This document shows, in pieces, positions 51,326 to 61,318 of a stretch of DNA of 64,000 nucleotides. Where the stretch lies: contig JANBRJ010000017.1 of the NCBI GenBank assembly GCA_027577595.1, positions 62,001 through 126,000 of the forward strand, given 5' to 3'. The stretch is from Coemansia sp. RSA 487 (taxonomy: Eukaryota > Kickxellomycota > Kickxellomycetes > Kickxellales > Kickxellaceae). The first letter of the stretch is position 1, and the number at the start of each line of letters is the position of its first letter. Under the pieces are notes generated by a model. It searched no databases. It saw only the letters and a list, made by a program, of their open reading frames with translations, and was not told the origin of the DNA. The translations under genes were made by a program, and so were the position numbers.

Positions 51326-53353
51326 ATGTCAAAGTCATACATCATTCCAAACTCGGCCGAACCTGGGTACTCCGCTATCATGCGGAACAAAAACTACCCT
51401 GATGGCACATTCGAGGATAAAAACGCCAACGTCACCACGCTTTACGAACTGATGCAGAACAGACTTCGCAAGTATCCCAACAAACCCATTATTGGATACC
51501 GCAAGTACAATCCGGTGACAAAAGCACATGGCGAATACGAGTGGATTGGTACCGAGGAATGCGCCTCAGCCATTGACAACTTTGGCTCTGGATTGGATCT
51601 TATCTACCAAAAGTACGTGCCCAGCGAGAGCGGCAGCAGTGCTCAGCAGGCGATTGGAATCTACTCAATCAACAGACCCGAGTGGCCACTGACGGAGTTT
51701 GCTGGGTTCCGCTCAAACAAGTACTCGGTCGCACTCTACGACACGCTGGGGGCCGACTCTGTCGAGTACATTATCGAGCATGCGGGCGTCTCCGTCCTTG
51801 TCTGCTCCATCGACAAGATCCCAAGACTGCTCAAACTCAAGGACAGGATCCCCACACTCAAGGTCATCATCTCGATGGACTCGTTTGCCGAGCACGCCAA
51901 GAACCCGGTTGCACAGCCATTTACCGTCAACTCGATCCGTGTGCTGCAAGAGTGGGCCGAGTCAAAGGGCGTTGCGCTTTTCGACATGAGCGAGGTCATC
52001 GATATGGGCATTGCCATGCCCACAGTGCCAAGACTCCCTTCACCCACTGACCTTTGCACGATCTGCTACACGTCAGGCACCACTGGGAGCCCAAAGGGCG
52101 CAATATCTACACACGAGAGCTACGTATTCTCTGCAAAGGGCGCCGATATAACTGTTCCGGTTGCGGAGCCGCTTGCTCTCTCGTTCCTACCGCTTGCGCA
52201 TTGCTATGAACGCAACATCATGTATACGGGGCTGCTATCAAGTGGAGCCTTGGGCTTTTACTCTGGAAACATCCTCAACCTTATCGATGACGCACAGGCG
52301 CTCCGGCCGAATACCCTTGTCGGCGTGCCGCGCCTGTTCAACCGCATCTACGACCGAATTGCGGCTGCCACGATCTATGCGCCGGGGCTGTCGGGCGTCA
52401 TTGCGCGCAAGGCTATTCAGCAGAAACTCAAGCGTCTGGAAGACGGCCAGGGCTTCACGCATCCGTTCTGGGATCGCGTGGTCTGCAACAAGATCAAGCA
52501 GTTCTTTGGCGGGCGGCTTGAATTTGTGACTTCCGGAAGCGCACCTATCGATGCCAAGGTGCTGAACTTTCTGCGTGTGGCGTTGGCAGTCACGTTCCTC
52601 GAAGGGTTTGGCAGCACCGAGTGCAACGCCGCCGCCACCGTCTGCGTAGTGGACGAGAACCGTGCTGGCCATGTGGGTGTGCCATATCCGGGTATCGACA
52701 TCCGCCTGCGCGATGTGCCAGAGATGGGCTACTTGGCCACAGATCGCCCGTGCCCGCGCGGCGAAATCATGGTGCGCGGCAAGAATGTGTTCCGCGGATA
52801 CTACAAGGACGCAGAGAAGACAAAGGAGGTGCTCGAGGGTGAGTGGCTGGTCACCGGCGACATTGGGCAATTCGATGCCGACGGGAACCTAAAGGTCATT
52901 GACCGGCGTAAGAACATCCTCAAGCTGTCGCAGGGCGAGTACGTTGCCGTCGAGTATCTCGAGACTGTTTATTCGCGCTGCCATCTGGTGCAAAACATCT
53001 TTGTGCACGGCGACAGCTTGCAGTCCTCGCTAGTGTCGGTCGTTGTGCCCAACCCTGAGACGTTCCTGCCCTGGGCACGCAAGATCGCTGGCAACGCGGA
53101 TGTTTCACTGGAACAGCTGTGCAAGGATGAACAGGTCGTTGGTGCGTTCCTCGTGGAGCTCCGCAAACTTGGTCGTGAAACTAAGCTCCAGGGCTTTGAA
53201 ATCATTCGCGAAATCTACTGTGATCCGGTTCCGTTCGATATCGAGACCAATGGTCTACTCACTGCGACGCTCAAACTCAAGCGTAAGAACGCTCGCGAGC
53301 ACTACCAGAGCCAAATCGACGCCATGTATGCCAAGATCAACAGCTCTAAATAG
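51326..53353 (+). CDS. Long-chain fatty acyl-CoA synthetase
   Basis: A 675-residue enzyme activating long-chain fatty acids with ATP and CoA. Motifs: AMP-binding YTSGTTGSPKGA, GFGSTECNAAAT, then TGDIGQFDADGNLKVIDRRK with NILKLSQGEYVAVEYLE. The latter is the Faa/ACSL fatty-acid signature. The N-terminal PNSAEPGYSAIMRNK matches the start of ACSL-type proteins. The first ATG in the frame is at 51326 (MSKSYIIPNS). The open frame continues upstream through T-rich leader with a possible splice acceptor at 51237, so a few extra N-terminal residues may be missing. Length is close to yeast Faa1-4 (about 700). Confidence 0.93.
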   Translation: MSKSYIIPNSAEPGYSAIMRNKNYPDGTFEDKNANVTTLYELMQNRLRKYPNKPIIGYRKYNPVTKAHGEYEWIGTEECASAIDNFGSGLDLIYQKYVPSESGSSAQQAIGIYSINRPEWPLTEFAGFRSNKYSVALYDTLGADSVEYIIEHAGVSVLVCSIDKIPRLLKLKDRIPTLKVIISMDSFAEHAKNPVAQPFTVNSIRVLQEWAESKGVALFDMSEVIDMGIAMPTVPRLPSPTDLCTICYTSGTTGSPKGAISTHESYVFSAKGADITVPVAEPLALSFLPLAHCYERNIMYTGLLSSGALGFYSGNILNLIDDAQALRPNTLVGVPRLFNRIYDRIAAATIYAPGLSGVIARKAIQQKLKRLEDGQGFTHPFWDRVVCNKIKQFFGGRLEFVTSGSAPIDAKVLNFLRVALAVTFLEGFGSTECNAAATVCVVDENRAGHVGVPYPGIDIRLRDVPEMGYLATDRPCPRGEIMVRGKNVFRGYYKDAEKTKEVLEGEWLVTGDIGQFDADGNLKVIDRRKNILKLSQGEYVAVEYLETVYSRCHLVQNIFVHGDSLQSSLVSVVVPNPETFLPWARKIAGNADVSLEQLCKDEQVVGAFLVELRKLGRETKLQGFEIIREIYCDPVPFDIETNGLLTATLKLKRKNAREHYQSQIDAMYAKINSSK

Positions 53354-53496
53354 AGGCCACCACTCTTTTTTTATCTGCAGCCAATCAATCATCTCTGGCA
53401 CAGTTGCTCTGTCGAAAAATACATTGACTGGAGGAGCAATCTGTCTAGCTCAAACATTTTTTTAATAAAAAAAATAGGTTCTTACAAGTTTGCTAT

Positions 53497-54651
53497 TCAA
53501 GATATCGTAAGGCTGGCCTGTCGAGATTGGTATGGAGATAAATGGATGGTGGATGCATTGAGGTTTGCAAACTCGAGGTTCAGATTCGCACTTAACTCCT
53601 GGTTGTGACGCTTGCGTATAAAGATCTTTTCGTAGATCGTTTGCCATAGTTCGCCACACGCAGGGTTGGCAACAAGCAGCACGAGACAAATGATTCCCTG
53701 CAAGCTGGGAATAACGTAGGCCAGCCTGTACAGCCACCACGTGCTATCGGGTGCCAAGCCATAGGCAACCGGCCAAATCTGGGTTACCAGTGGTAAAAGC
53801 GAATAACATGCAACGCGCACCGTAACCGGCTGCATGATGACTTTCTGCTGGTCATTGTTCGCGGCCACAGGAAGCTCCTCCCATGGATGGTGTGCGCTTT
53901 CAAGGATCTTTGACGTCCGGTTAACGTCAATCGTATTATTGCTACTGCTGCTGCCGCAGTACATATTGCTTGCCGTGCTCGACGCTACAAGCGATGAAGA
54001 TGACCGAAGAGACTGTGTATTACGTGAAAAGAACGCTGCGTAGAGCACAAATGCCGAAGCTCCCAAGGTGCTTACGATTCCAAGCGCTGCCCATGCCAAG
54101 TATACGGCCCATACAGCTGGCTTGCTCAGTAAAGGCTGGTTGTCAAAGAACACCACTTGTGCATCCGATTCGACAGTATGGTAAATGTACAGTATCGGGT
54201 GTGCAATAACCAGGCTAGCGAAAACCGCCATTGCATCGTACCATGTTTGGATGCGCCTGGCAATGTGAAGCTTATGTAAAAGTACTGTAAGCACCAGATG
54301 CAATGATATCAGCATGCACACGAACACAATGCAGAGCTCAGACGCCACTGTGAGCCACGTTGTTATGCGCAGCAGGGTTGCAGATTGGCTGTTTGTCGGG
54401 TACTGGCTGATGCGGCAGGCTGAGAATATTACGCTCGACACAGCTATCCACAGTGTGAGCCGGAATGGCACGCGGTTAAGGAATATGCGGTCCCACACGA
54501 TATATCCCACGATTATTAGAATAGCTATGGACGATGCAACTATCGATATAATGTCGAGGACATGGCCGGCAACTGTCCATTCTGCCAGTATGCCATGTAT
54601 ATCGTGCGTGCTGCTGGTTCCACTGGTGCCAAGATCCACCGTTTGGTACAT
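53497..54651 (-). CDS. Seven-helix receptor (GPCR-like)
   Basis: A 384-residue membrane protein with seven hydrophobic segments: VLDIISIVASSIAILIIVGY, LTLWIAVSSVIFSACRI, ELCIVFVCMLISLHLVLTVL, WYDAMAVFASLVIAHPILYI, VWAVYLAWAALGIVSTLGAS, a sixth near YSLLPLVTQIWPVAY, and a seventh at VIPSLQGIICLVLLVANP. A Ser/Asn-rich third cytoplasmic loop and a C-terminal tail follow. The short N-terminus lacks a signal peptide. The helix order and loop lengths resemble the cAMP-receptor-like and GPR-type receptors of fungi. No ligand can be assigned. Confidence 0.75.
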   Translation of the reverse strand: MYQTVDLGTSGTSSTHDIHGILAEWTVAGHVLDIISIVASSIAILIIVGYIVWDRIFLNRVPFRLTLWIAVSSVIFSACRISQYPTNSQSATLLRITTWLTVASELCIVFVCMLISLHLVLTVLLHKLHIARRIQTWYDAMAVFASLVIAHPILYIYHTVESDAQVVFFDNQPLLSKPAVWAVYLAWAALGIVSTLGASAFVLYAAFFSRNTQSLRSSSSLVASSTASNMYCGSSSSNNTIDVNRTSKILESAHHPWEELPVAANNDQQKVIMQPVTVRVACYSLLPLVTQIWPVAYGLAPDSTWWLYRLAYVIPSLQGIICLVLLVANPACGELWQTIYEKIFIRKRHNQELSANLNLEFANLNASTIHLSPYQSRQASLTIS

Positions 54652-55495
54652 TTGTTGATCGTTATTAATGGGATGCTGGTTGGGCGATTTGCAAAGAAGG
54701 ATGATATATACTAGTTTAAAGAAGCAAATAAAAAATCGTAATGAATATATCGAGTATCATAAATTAGCAACGAGTTAAGAGAAGGAGAAAACAATCCGCA
54801 TAACTCTACACATCCAATCAAACAAGTAGTTTGGTACAATGGATGGAATTTGTCGATATATATTAAAATAAAACACCTCTCGCTAACGACTAGTGTCAAC
54901 TCCAACCATCTTTTAAAAATGCTAAACACTCCGAATTCCATTCAAAAAACAGGACAGAAAGGCGGATGAATCAGGAGACACCTTCATGAAAGGAAAGATG
55001 GTGTCAGAGGCAATAAAATCAAATAGGCAGGAGCTGGAATCCCAGAAAGAAACCAATGTTTAAAAGCAACCTTCTTTGCGTGTTTGTCAGAGTGAGAATG
55101 CGAATGCAGCAGGCATGCTGCAGGTTGGATTGTTCGGCTTTTTCGATATGTGAAGTGCACATGTCCCAATGTGTCTTTCTTCTTAGCGCTTTACATTTTA
55201 GTTTAATGGGGAAAATCCATCAGCCGATTTTATTGGTTCCGTATTGTCCATGGATACTTTGTACGCTTTTTGTCAAGCTCCCCTCAATTCCCTCCCAAAT
55301 TATGTTGCCTTTAAAGACAATTTTGTAGAGAAAGACATATGCAAGAGAAAAACTTCCTTTATGCTTTGGCTGGCATGCATAGACATGCCAATATTGAAAT
55401 ATTTTTTGCAGAGATACTGAGATTGAAATATGTTTATTTGCGCAATAGCAGTTTTGCTTAAAGTACCAAAGGCACACAGACGGAAAAGCCATGTT
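54652..55495. other. Intergenic region, AT-rich
   Basis: An 844-bp region between two minus-strand genes. No gene or RNA supported. Confidence 0.5.
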
Positions 55496-55916
55496 TTAGT
55501 ATGGACCCCACAAAACGGGGACGCCGCTGGTCTTATTGGCGTCAGCAATAAGGTGAAATGCCGCCTCGCTCAGCTGAATATCGCCATTTGCGCAACCCTC
55601 ACAAACACCGGTGATCCTTGCTTGCACTTTGCCAGGCAGCCCATGCACAGACACACATTTGCCACACACTGGCGGCACATTTAGCTTGGTATAGTTCCCA
55701 AATTGGTGCCTGTTCAAAGCAGCGTAATAAGTGGTCGTGCCATTCAGCATGAATGATGTATATATGCCTTGCTCGGTGCTATTCAATAGACTGCAGTTCC
55801 CCAAAGGCTGTCAAATAAAGACCGCCAATACTGACCTTGTTGCTGCATTGGGCACCACAGTACTGGTCATTTGCCCAGATTAGATACATGAGCATCACGA
55901 TGCAGCCGATTGTCAT
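55496..55916 (-). CDS. Secreted RlpA/expansin-like double-psi beta-barrel protein
   Basis: Exon 1 (55836-55916) gives MTIGCIVMLMYLIWANDQYC, a signal peptide or anchor. Exon 2 (55496-55807) gives the barrel, with TTYYAALNRHQFG, PPVCGKCVSVHGLPGKVQAR, ITGVCEGCANGDIQLSEAAF and SGVPVLWGPY at the end. This is the barwin/RlpA-like pattern of small cysteine-rich secreted fungal proteins. They bind or loosen cell-wall glucans or inhibit cysteine proteases (family knowledge). Unspliced, the frames do not connect. Joining AAG to CCT across a GTCAGT...GACAG segment of only 28 nt restores one 131-residue frame. The tiny intron is the weak point. A small deletion is the alternative explanation. Confidence 0.65.
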
Positions 55917-55994
55917 GGTAAGTAGGGGGGATTATGTACAGCACATAATTTGCAGCCGACTTTCTTATTGTCCTGCGCATACTCTTCTTCTGAT

Positions 55995-56258
55995 TCACTT
56001 GTACATGCCGTGATGCTGAGCTGCGATCGTTGTATTGAGACCGTGACGAGCGGTGCAAGCGAGCAGTGGTCGGGTTGTGGTATTGCAATAGCCGATGGTA
56101 GTATTGCTTTGTTCTCCCTTATATGCGGAGTCGGTGGCAGCGGAATCGATCCAATAGACTGTCGCCTCTGTGCGGCCGCTTGCCAGCTGGCCGCGGATTT
56201 TCTGAAACAGAACTGACGACTTGTTCATATTCTCCTCTGGTGTATTGCCTTTGGACAT
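55995..56258 (-). CDS. Possible small protein or upstream exon (87 aa)
   Basis: The ORF starts MSKGNTPEENMNKSSVLFQK and contains RGQLASGRTEATVYWIDSAA. It is polar, with several N-x-T/S sequons and no hydrophobic segment. It lies 80 bp upstream of the RlpA-like gene on the same strand, and the adjoining frame continues as a basic stretch (NQKKSMRRTIRK). It could be the cytosolic N-terminus of the barrel protein through an unseen splice, but no acceptor fits both frames. GC content is coding-like. Confidence 0.3.
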   Translation of the reverse strand: MSKGNTPEENMNKSSVLFQKIRGQLASGRTEATVYWIDSAATDSAYKGEQSNTTIGYCNTTTRPLLACTARHGLNTTIAAQHHGMYK

Positions 56259-56410
56259 TTTAATAATAACAGGCGCCTAGCATTGTTTCATTTGTTTTAT
56301 ATTTCTTGCGAATAAAGTTAAATAATCAAATGGAGCTAAAAAAAAATAAAACATAAGCTTTAAAAAATGTAATAATCTGAGGGAACCACCTTTACAAGTT
56401 ATTTCCTTTT

Positions 56411-59400
56411 TTAAAACCAAAACATGTGCTCGACCAGTTGCTTTGCGCGCGAGCTCTCCAGAATGTCCTCATCAATCGTGGAGCTGGCAATGAGCTTGTA
56501 GACTCGAACATCCTTGACCTGCCCGACCCGGTGAGCACGATCCTCGGCCTGTCTTTCCTCAGACGGATTGTTCCCTGAATCATAGATCACAACTACGTTG
56601 GCCGACGTCAGATTAATGCCAAACCCGCCGGCCTTGGTCGACAGAAGAAACACAGGCACCGTGCTTTCCTCGCTGTTGAACTCGTCAATCATCGCCTGCC
56701 GCTCATCGACCTTCGTTTGCCCGTCCAGCCGTCGGTACTCCACCTTCCAGATCCCAAATACCGACTCGAGAATATTGAGCATCGTCGTGAACTGACTGAA
56801 TAAAAGCAACTTTTCTCCGCGCTCGATGCATTCGTCGACGATCGATTTGAGTTTTAACACTTTGGCCGAATCAAGCAGCACGTGATCGGAGAGCTGGAAC
56901 TTGCGCATCCTCGTATACGTTGTGCATATCTTGTGCAATTCAAAGTCACTGCATACTTCCATGTCCTCGAGAACGTACTGGTAGTTTGCTTCTGCATAGT
57001 CTGGTTCGCGTAGCAGCAATTTGGCCATCTGCTTCAGATCACTATCCTTGTAGTGGCTGCGCAATAACAATGGATGGTCAGCAGCCTTGCGCATATTCAT
57101 AAACATTCCAATCCAGCTGCTAGCGCTGCTCCCGCTTGAACCCTGCTGTCCTTTAGCTCCATTTGCAGACGGATCCAGATTCGATGTATCCAGAACAGCA
57201 AGGTTCTTGCGAATATCGTCGTCATTCTCAGCTTCTGCATCAGTAACAACCGAGTCGTAGAGCTTGCGCTGGTACTCTGTAAGATCGAGCTTTACAATGT
57301 GTTCGGTCTTTGAGGGTAAGTCACCTAGCACGTCGCATTTGCGCCGCCGAAGCACAAATGGACGCAAAAGAACTTTGGCCTGCTCTATATGTTGCGTATC
57401 AACTGGCCCCCGTGTCGACTGCGCAACAGGTGTTTGCGTTCCAGAGGGTACAACAGACGAGACTGCCGTTGCATCGTCCGAATCAGTGCCCTGGGCCTGA
57501 GCGCGTTTCTGTCCAGGTTTGGTTTTGAACGCGTGGGTCAGTGTAGGTTGGGATTCCGCAAACACCTGCGGCATAATAAACGTCAGTAACGATACCAGCT
57601 CTTGCAAATTGTTCTGGAGCGGGGTTCCAGTGAGAAGCAGTCTGAAGGGCGTGCGGATCTGTGCCAGCCATTTGTACCGCGAGCTCATACAGTTTTTCAC
57701 CATATGGCCTTCGTCCAGGATCAGCGAGTGGAACTTGCGCTTCTTGAGGAATATGCGGTCGAGTTTGTTTCCCGTGGCAACATTGTATGTTGTCACCAGC
57801 ACGTCGTATTGGCGCTCGTCGTAGAGCTCCTGCTGTAGCGCAGATCGCTCGGCCTGCGATCCATAGTATGCGACGACACGCAGGCTGGGTGCAAACCGCG
57901 CGCACTCGTTCATCCAGTTGTCCAGCGTCGACGACGGACATACAACAAGGCTTGGATTGCGGACCGTGCCCTCCTCTAGTCCACGACACAGGAAGGCTAT
58001 TACCTGGAACGTCTTCCCAAGCCCCATCTCGTCGGCCAAGATTCCCGATGCATTGGCGTTGCGCAGGCAGTTTAGCCATTCGACTCCTTCCAGCTGGTAA
58101 TGCTTTAACGAAAAGGCTTTGTTGATCATTTCCGGCTGAACAAGCTCTACCCCATCAGCAATGGATACCGCCCCCGTAGCCTCATTGCTCACGACACCTG
58201 CTTTCTTCATTGCGGCTTTAAGCTGGTTGTAGACGTCTGCACACTGGCAGATAACCGATTCGACCTCGGCGTGGCCCAGCACCGTGTCGCGATACTGGTT
58301 GAAGATAGCAAGACGTACGCCGCGCGTCTTGCGCATCGCGTACTCAATGGCGTCCATGTCCTCAAACGGACGCAAGCCCAAAATAATCTTTGCCTCGGCA
58401 GGAGTCGAGCCAGCCTTTTCGATCAATTCCTCAATGGTGCCTTCATTGAACAGCTGCATCACGTGTGGTTCGATGTTTTCAAATTTGCGGCCAAACTTGC
58501 CAGAGCCCTCTGCGTCTTCATCCAGAGAATCGTCATCAGAATCGACAAGAATCGACGCCTGTACCCTTGCAGGCGTTCTCCGATAAGCAGATGGCTCCTG
58601 GGGTGACAGCTCGGACATTGGATTTATCTCCTTCCGAGATGCAGAACGCGATCCACGCAGTAGTCTACCCCTGCGTGCACCTCCAATGCTATTTGTAGCC
58701 GAAGAGTTAACGCTTTCCCCATCGCTATCGCTTTCTGAAACAATGTAGGTTGGAGTAGCTCTCTTTTGCGCTGAGCTGCCGTCAATCCCATGGTCTGGGC
58801 TGTCGAGATCAGCTATTCTACGTTTACGTGTTGACGTTGACGAATGCGATTCTCTTTTGCTTCCAAAAAGGGACGGTGTGGTGGCCCGAGCATCGTCATC
58901 GCTATCGCCTCCATCGCCCCATTTTGACAGCCCAACGATCCCTGCAAACGCGGCCGGATCTGTCTTTCCGTCCATAATGTCCATCTTTGTCAAATCGATC
59001 GAGGACGTAGTCAATGGTGTATTTGTTCCTGTGGTTGCTAGCATCCCTCTGTTTGGCTTTACCGCGTCTAGACCCAGCGGAGACGAGGGCAATGAGTCCA
59101 CCGACTGTGGAGTAGTAGTAGTGGTGGTGGTGGTGAGGTTCGCTGGCTTTCCTCCGCGGAAATTGAAAGAGCTGAGACGCGTTACCTTTCCATCCTGTTT
59201 TGTGTCCCGCTGTCCGCTGTGGTAGCGATTGTGGTTGTTGTGATCTACTCTGATGGCCTTTGAAGAACCAGGTCTGCCGGGTGACGATTGGAGAACCACC
59301 AGCTCTTCGTTGTCCGTTGGTTCCAGTGTCGATGACTGCGAACTGTGGCCGGTTTCCGGAGTGTCTGGCGCCAGAGCCTCTGGTGACGCTCTACGCATAT

Positions 59401-59419
59401 AGTCTGTAATCTTTTTCAT
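56411..59419 (-). CDS. FUN30: SNF2-family chromatin remodeler FUN30/SMARCAD1
   Basis: A 1002-residue ATPase. The N-terminal 330 residues are acidic, Ser-rich and disordered, with KRRIADLDSPD and related patches. A helical segment with the family's NIEPHVMQLFNEGTIEELIE follows. ATPase motifs: I ILADEMGLGKTFQVIAF, II LILDEGHMVKN (the DEGH variant typical of Fun30/SMARCAD1), III LLTGTPLQNNL, V LLSTKAGGFGINLTSANVV, and VI DRAHRVGQVKDVRVYKL. It slides or exchanges nucleosomes and promotes DNA-end resection and silencing (family knowledge). The frame is open 29 codons further upstream from a TTG. The first ATG, MKKITDYMRRASPEA, was chosen. Confidence 0.92.
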   Translation of the reverse strand: MKKITDYMRRASPEALAPDTPETGHSSQSSTLEPTDNEELVVLQSSPGRPGSSKAIRVDHNNHNRYHSGQRDTKQDGKVTRLSSFNFRGGKPANLTTTTTTTTPQSVDSLPSSPLGLDAVKPNRGMLATTGTNTPLTTSSIDLTKMDIMDGKTDPAAFAGIVGLSKWGDGGDSDDDARATTPSLFGSKRESHSSTSTRKRRIADLDSPDHGIDGSSAQKRATPTYIVSESDSDGESVNSSATNSIGGARRGRLLRGSRSASRKEINPMSELSPQEPSAYRRTPARVQASILVDSDDDSLDEDAEGSGKFGRKFENIEPHVMQLFNEGTIEELIEKAGSTPAEAKIILGLRPFEDMDAIEYAMRKTRGVRLAIFNQYRDTVLGHAEVESVICQCADVYNQLKAAMKKAGVVSNEATGAVSIADGVELVQPEMINKAFSLKHYQLEGVEWLNCLRNANASGILADEMGLGKTFQVIAFLCRGLEEGTVRNPSLVVCPSSTLDNWMNECARFAPSLRVVAYYGSQAERSALQQELYDERQYDVLVTTYNVATGNKLDRIFLKKRKFHSLILDEGHMVKNCMSSRYKWLAQIRTPFRLLLTGTPLQNNLQELVSLLTFIMPQVFAESQPTLTHAFKTKPGQKRAQAQGTDSDDATAVSSVVPSGTQTPVAQSTRGPVDTQHIEQAKVLLRPFVLRRRKCDVLGDLPSKTEHIVKLDLTEYQRKLYDSVVTDAEAENDDDIRKNLAVLDTSNLDPSANGAKGQQGSSGSSASSWIGMFMNMRKAADHPLLLRSHYKDSDLKQMAKLLLREPDYAEANYQYVLEDMEVCSDFELHKICTTYTRMRKFQLSDHVLLDSAKVLKLKSIVDECIERGEKLLLFSQFTTMLNILESVFGIWKVEYRRLDGQTKVDERQAMIDEFNSEESTVPVFLLSTKAGGFGINLTSANVVVIYDSGNNPSEERQAEDRAHRVGQVKDVRVYKLIASSTIDEDILESSRAKQLVEHMFWF

Positions 59420-59895
59420 ATCTGTGATAGAGGAATATAGAAAACCAAGTGGGAAAAAAAGAACTAAGAAATAATGAGAACAGGAAGCAGAAAAAGAATG
59501 CTTCAAAAGGGGGCTACGTTTTGTGTACGACCTGTAGAAAGAGGAAAAAGTTTTTTATTTGTTTCTTTGCTTTCTGAGGTAGCATATACAAACATTTTCA
59601 CAACGCGAATCGCTGGCAACATGGTACTTCTTTGTGTGCCTTAATAATTGATCGCGTTTTCGGTGAATGCGAAGCGGTCATTGATTTCTGGGTTCCACTT
59701 TTATCACTGGCGATCAGATCATGGGATCTGAGCGAACAACGGGATGAGCCTTTATTGCGCAAAATCATGACGGCGGGAGGCTAAGTGGGGGGAAATTGCT
59801 CATGCATAGAAAGAGCGGCGAATATGAGATCAAAGCATCGAAAGAAGCGACATTTTTGCCTTTCTCTCTTCTCTTATTCAATTTCTTTAGCACCG
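59420..59895. other. Divergent promoter region FUN30/GRHPR
   Basis: A 476-bp shared upstream region. The segment before the GRHPR start ends in TTTCTTTAGCACC, so a leader intron is possible. No other feature. Confidence 0.5.
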
Positions 59896-60879
59896 ATGCC
59901 TCGCCTACCAGTTCTTTTTGTCACCCGCGAGCTCCCCAATCTTGCGCAAAAGCGGCTGCAAGAGCTCACATCTGTCCAAGTCCAGCAGCACAACAGCATC
60001 CAGGCGCTTGAGCGGCAGCCGTTCCTCGATGCGGCCAAGGAAGCCGACGGAATCATATGCCTTCTGTCGGACAAAGTCGACACCGAGTTTTTGCAATCGG
60101 CAGGCCCACAGCTCAAGGTGGTCTCGACAGTCAGCGTAGGCTACGACCACGTGGATCTTGGTGCGCTGAAAGAGCATGGCGGGATAAGGCTCGGGTACAC
60201 ACCAGATGTGCTGACCGACGCAACAGCAGACACGACGGTGCTTCTGGCGCTGATGGCGTCGCGCAGGGCCAAGGAGGCGCTCCACATCGTGAGCAGCGGT
60301 AGCGGCAGCCAGTTCTCGCTTTCTCGAGGACTTGGTGTGCAGTTCACCGGAAAGACGCTGGGCATCGTCGGGTTCGGTCGCATCGGGTATGCCACTGCGG
60401 AGCGGCTGCAAGCATTTGGCATTTCCAGAGTGCTCTACTCGGGATCGCGTCCCCAAGAGGAGCGTGCACAGCCATTGCGCGCACAATACGTTTCGTTTGA
60501 GCGTCTTCTGACTGAATCCGACCTTGTTTGCATATGCTGTCCACTGAACGACAAAACCAAGGGCATGTTCAATAGAAGCGCGTTTGAGAAGATGAAGAGC
60601 TCGGCCATCTTGGTCAACACGGCACGCGGGGCCATTGTCAACCAGGACGATCTGCTTGACGTGCTGAACCGAGGCCTGATTGCACATGCCGCACTGGACG
60701 TCACGGTTCCGGAGCCGATCCCCGCTGACCACCCGCTTGTCATTCACCCGCGGTGCACCATTCTCCCGCACATCGGCAGCGCAACAGAGGAGACACGAAA
60801 CGCAATGGCTAATCTTGCTATCGATAACGCGCTGGCTGGCATCTTTGGTGAGCCATTAAAGGCAGAGGTTCATCTGTGA
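59896..60879 (+). CDS. GRHPR: Glyoxylate/hydroxypyruvate reductase
   Basis: A 327-residue D-isomer 2-hydroxyacid dehydrogenase, one residue shorter than human GRHPR. NAD(P)-binding GKTLGIVGFGRIGYATAERL is present. Catalytic residues: Arg in NTARGAIVNQDDLL, Glu in VTVPEPIPADHPL, and His in ILPHIGSATEETRNAM. The CLLSDKVDTEFL and GIRLGYTPDVLTDATADTTV blocks are shared with GRHPR. It reduces glyoxylate to glycolate and hydroxypyruvate to glycerate. Isocitrate lyase at 13.9 kb makes glyoxylate, so the two act in the same pool. An in-frame ATG upstream (MRSKHRKKRHFC) is possible, but family length favours MPRLPVLFVTREL. Confidence 0.93.
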   Translation: MPRLPVLFVTRELPNLAQKRLQELTSVQVQQHNSIQALERQPFLDAAKEADGIICLLSDKVDTEFLQSAGPQLKVVSTVSVGYDHVDLGALKEHGGIRLGYTPDVLTDATADTTVLLALMASRRAKEALHIVSSGSGSQFSLSRGLGVQFTGKTLGIVGFGRIGYATAERLQAFGISRVLYSGSRPQEERAQPLRAQYVSFERLLTESDLVCICCPLNDKTKGMFNRSAFEKMKSSAILVNTARGAIVNQDDLLDVLNRGLIAHAALDVTVPEPIPADHPLVIHPRCTILPHIGSATEETRNAMANLAIDNALAGIFGEPLKAEVHL

Positions 60880-61318
60880 TATTAGACATTCTGTTTTCGT
60901 TTTCTTTTGTGAGGTTTATAATACATCTTGGGTGCGAAGCAAGTTGGTCTTGTAGTGGTAGTAGTAGTATTAGTAGTAGTATCAGTATTTAGTATACTTC
61001 CAGACCCCCGATTAGTGTTTACATGTGACCCACATGGTTCACAAAACATATAAAGAGAACTGGTTCTTTTGTATAAACCCCCACCCACCACCCAAACACA
61101 TACCCTCATCCTTTTCATCTTTTCTTTTTCCGCGATCCATGTCGTCATTGCGTCATGATCACAGTTTTTCCTTTGGGCTTCAAGCAATATAAATGCTTAA
61201 AAAACAATTGCCCTTGACTTTTTTTTCTTTCTTTCCAATCCTGCTCAGTTGGGTGTTTTCTTACTTCTTTTGGTTATCTATTTATATTATTCCATCAGTT
61301 CCCCTTTTCTTAGCTTTT
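60880..61318. other. Intergenic region with GTA microsatellite
   Basis: A 439-bp region. A TAGTAG/TAGTATTAG microsatellite lies at about 60954-60990. The next gene's frame is open from an ATG at 61193, but that part (MLKKQLPLTFFSFFPILLSW) looks like T-rich leader. Confidence 0.6.
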
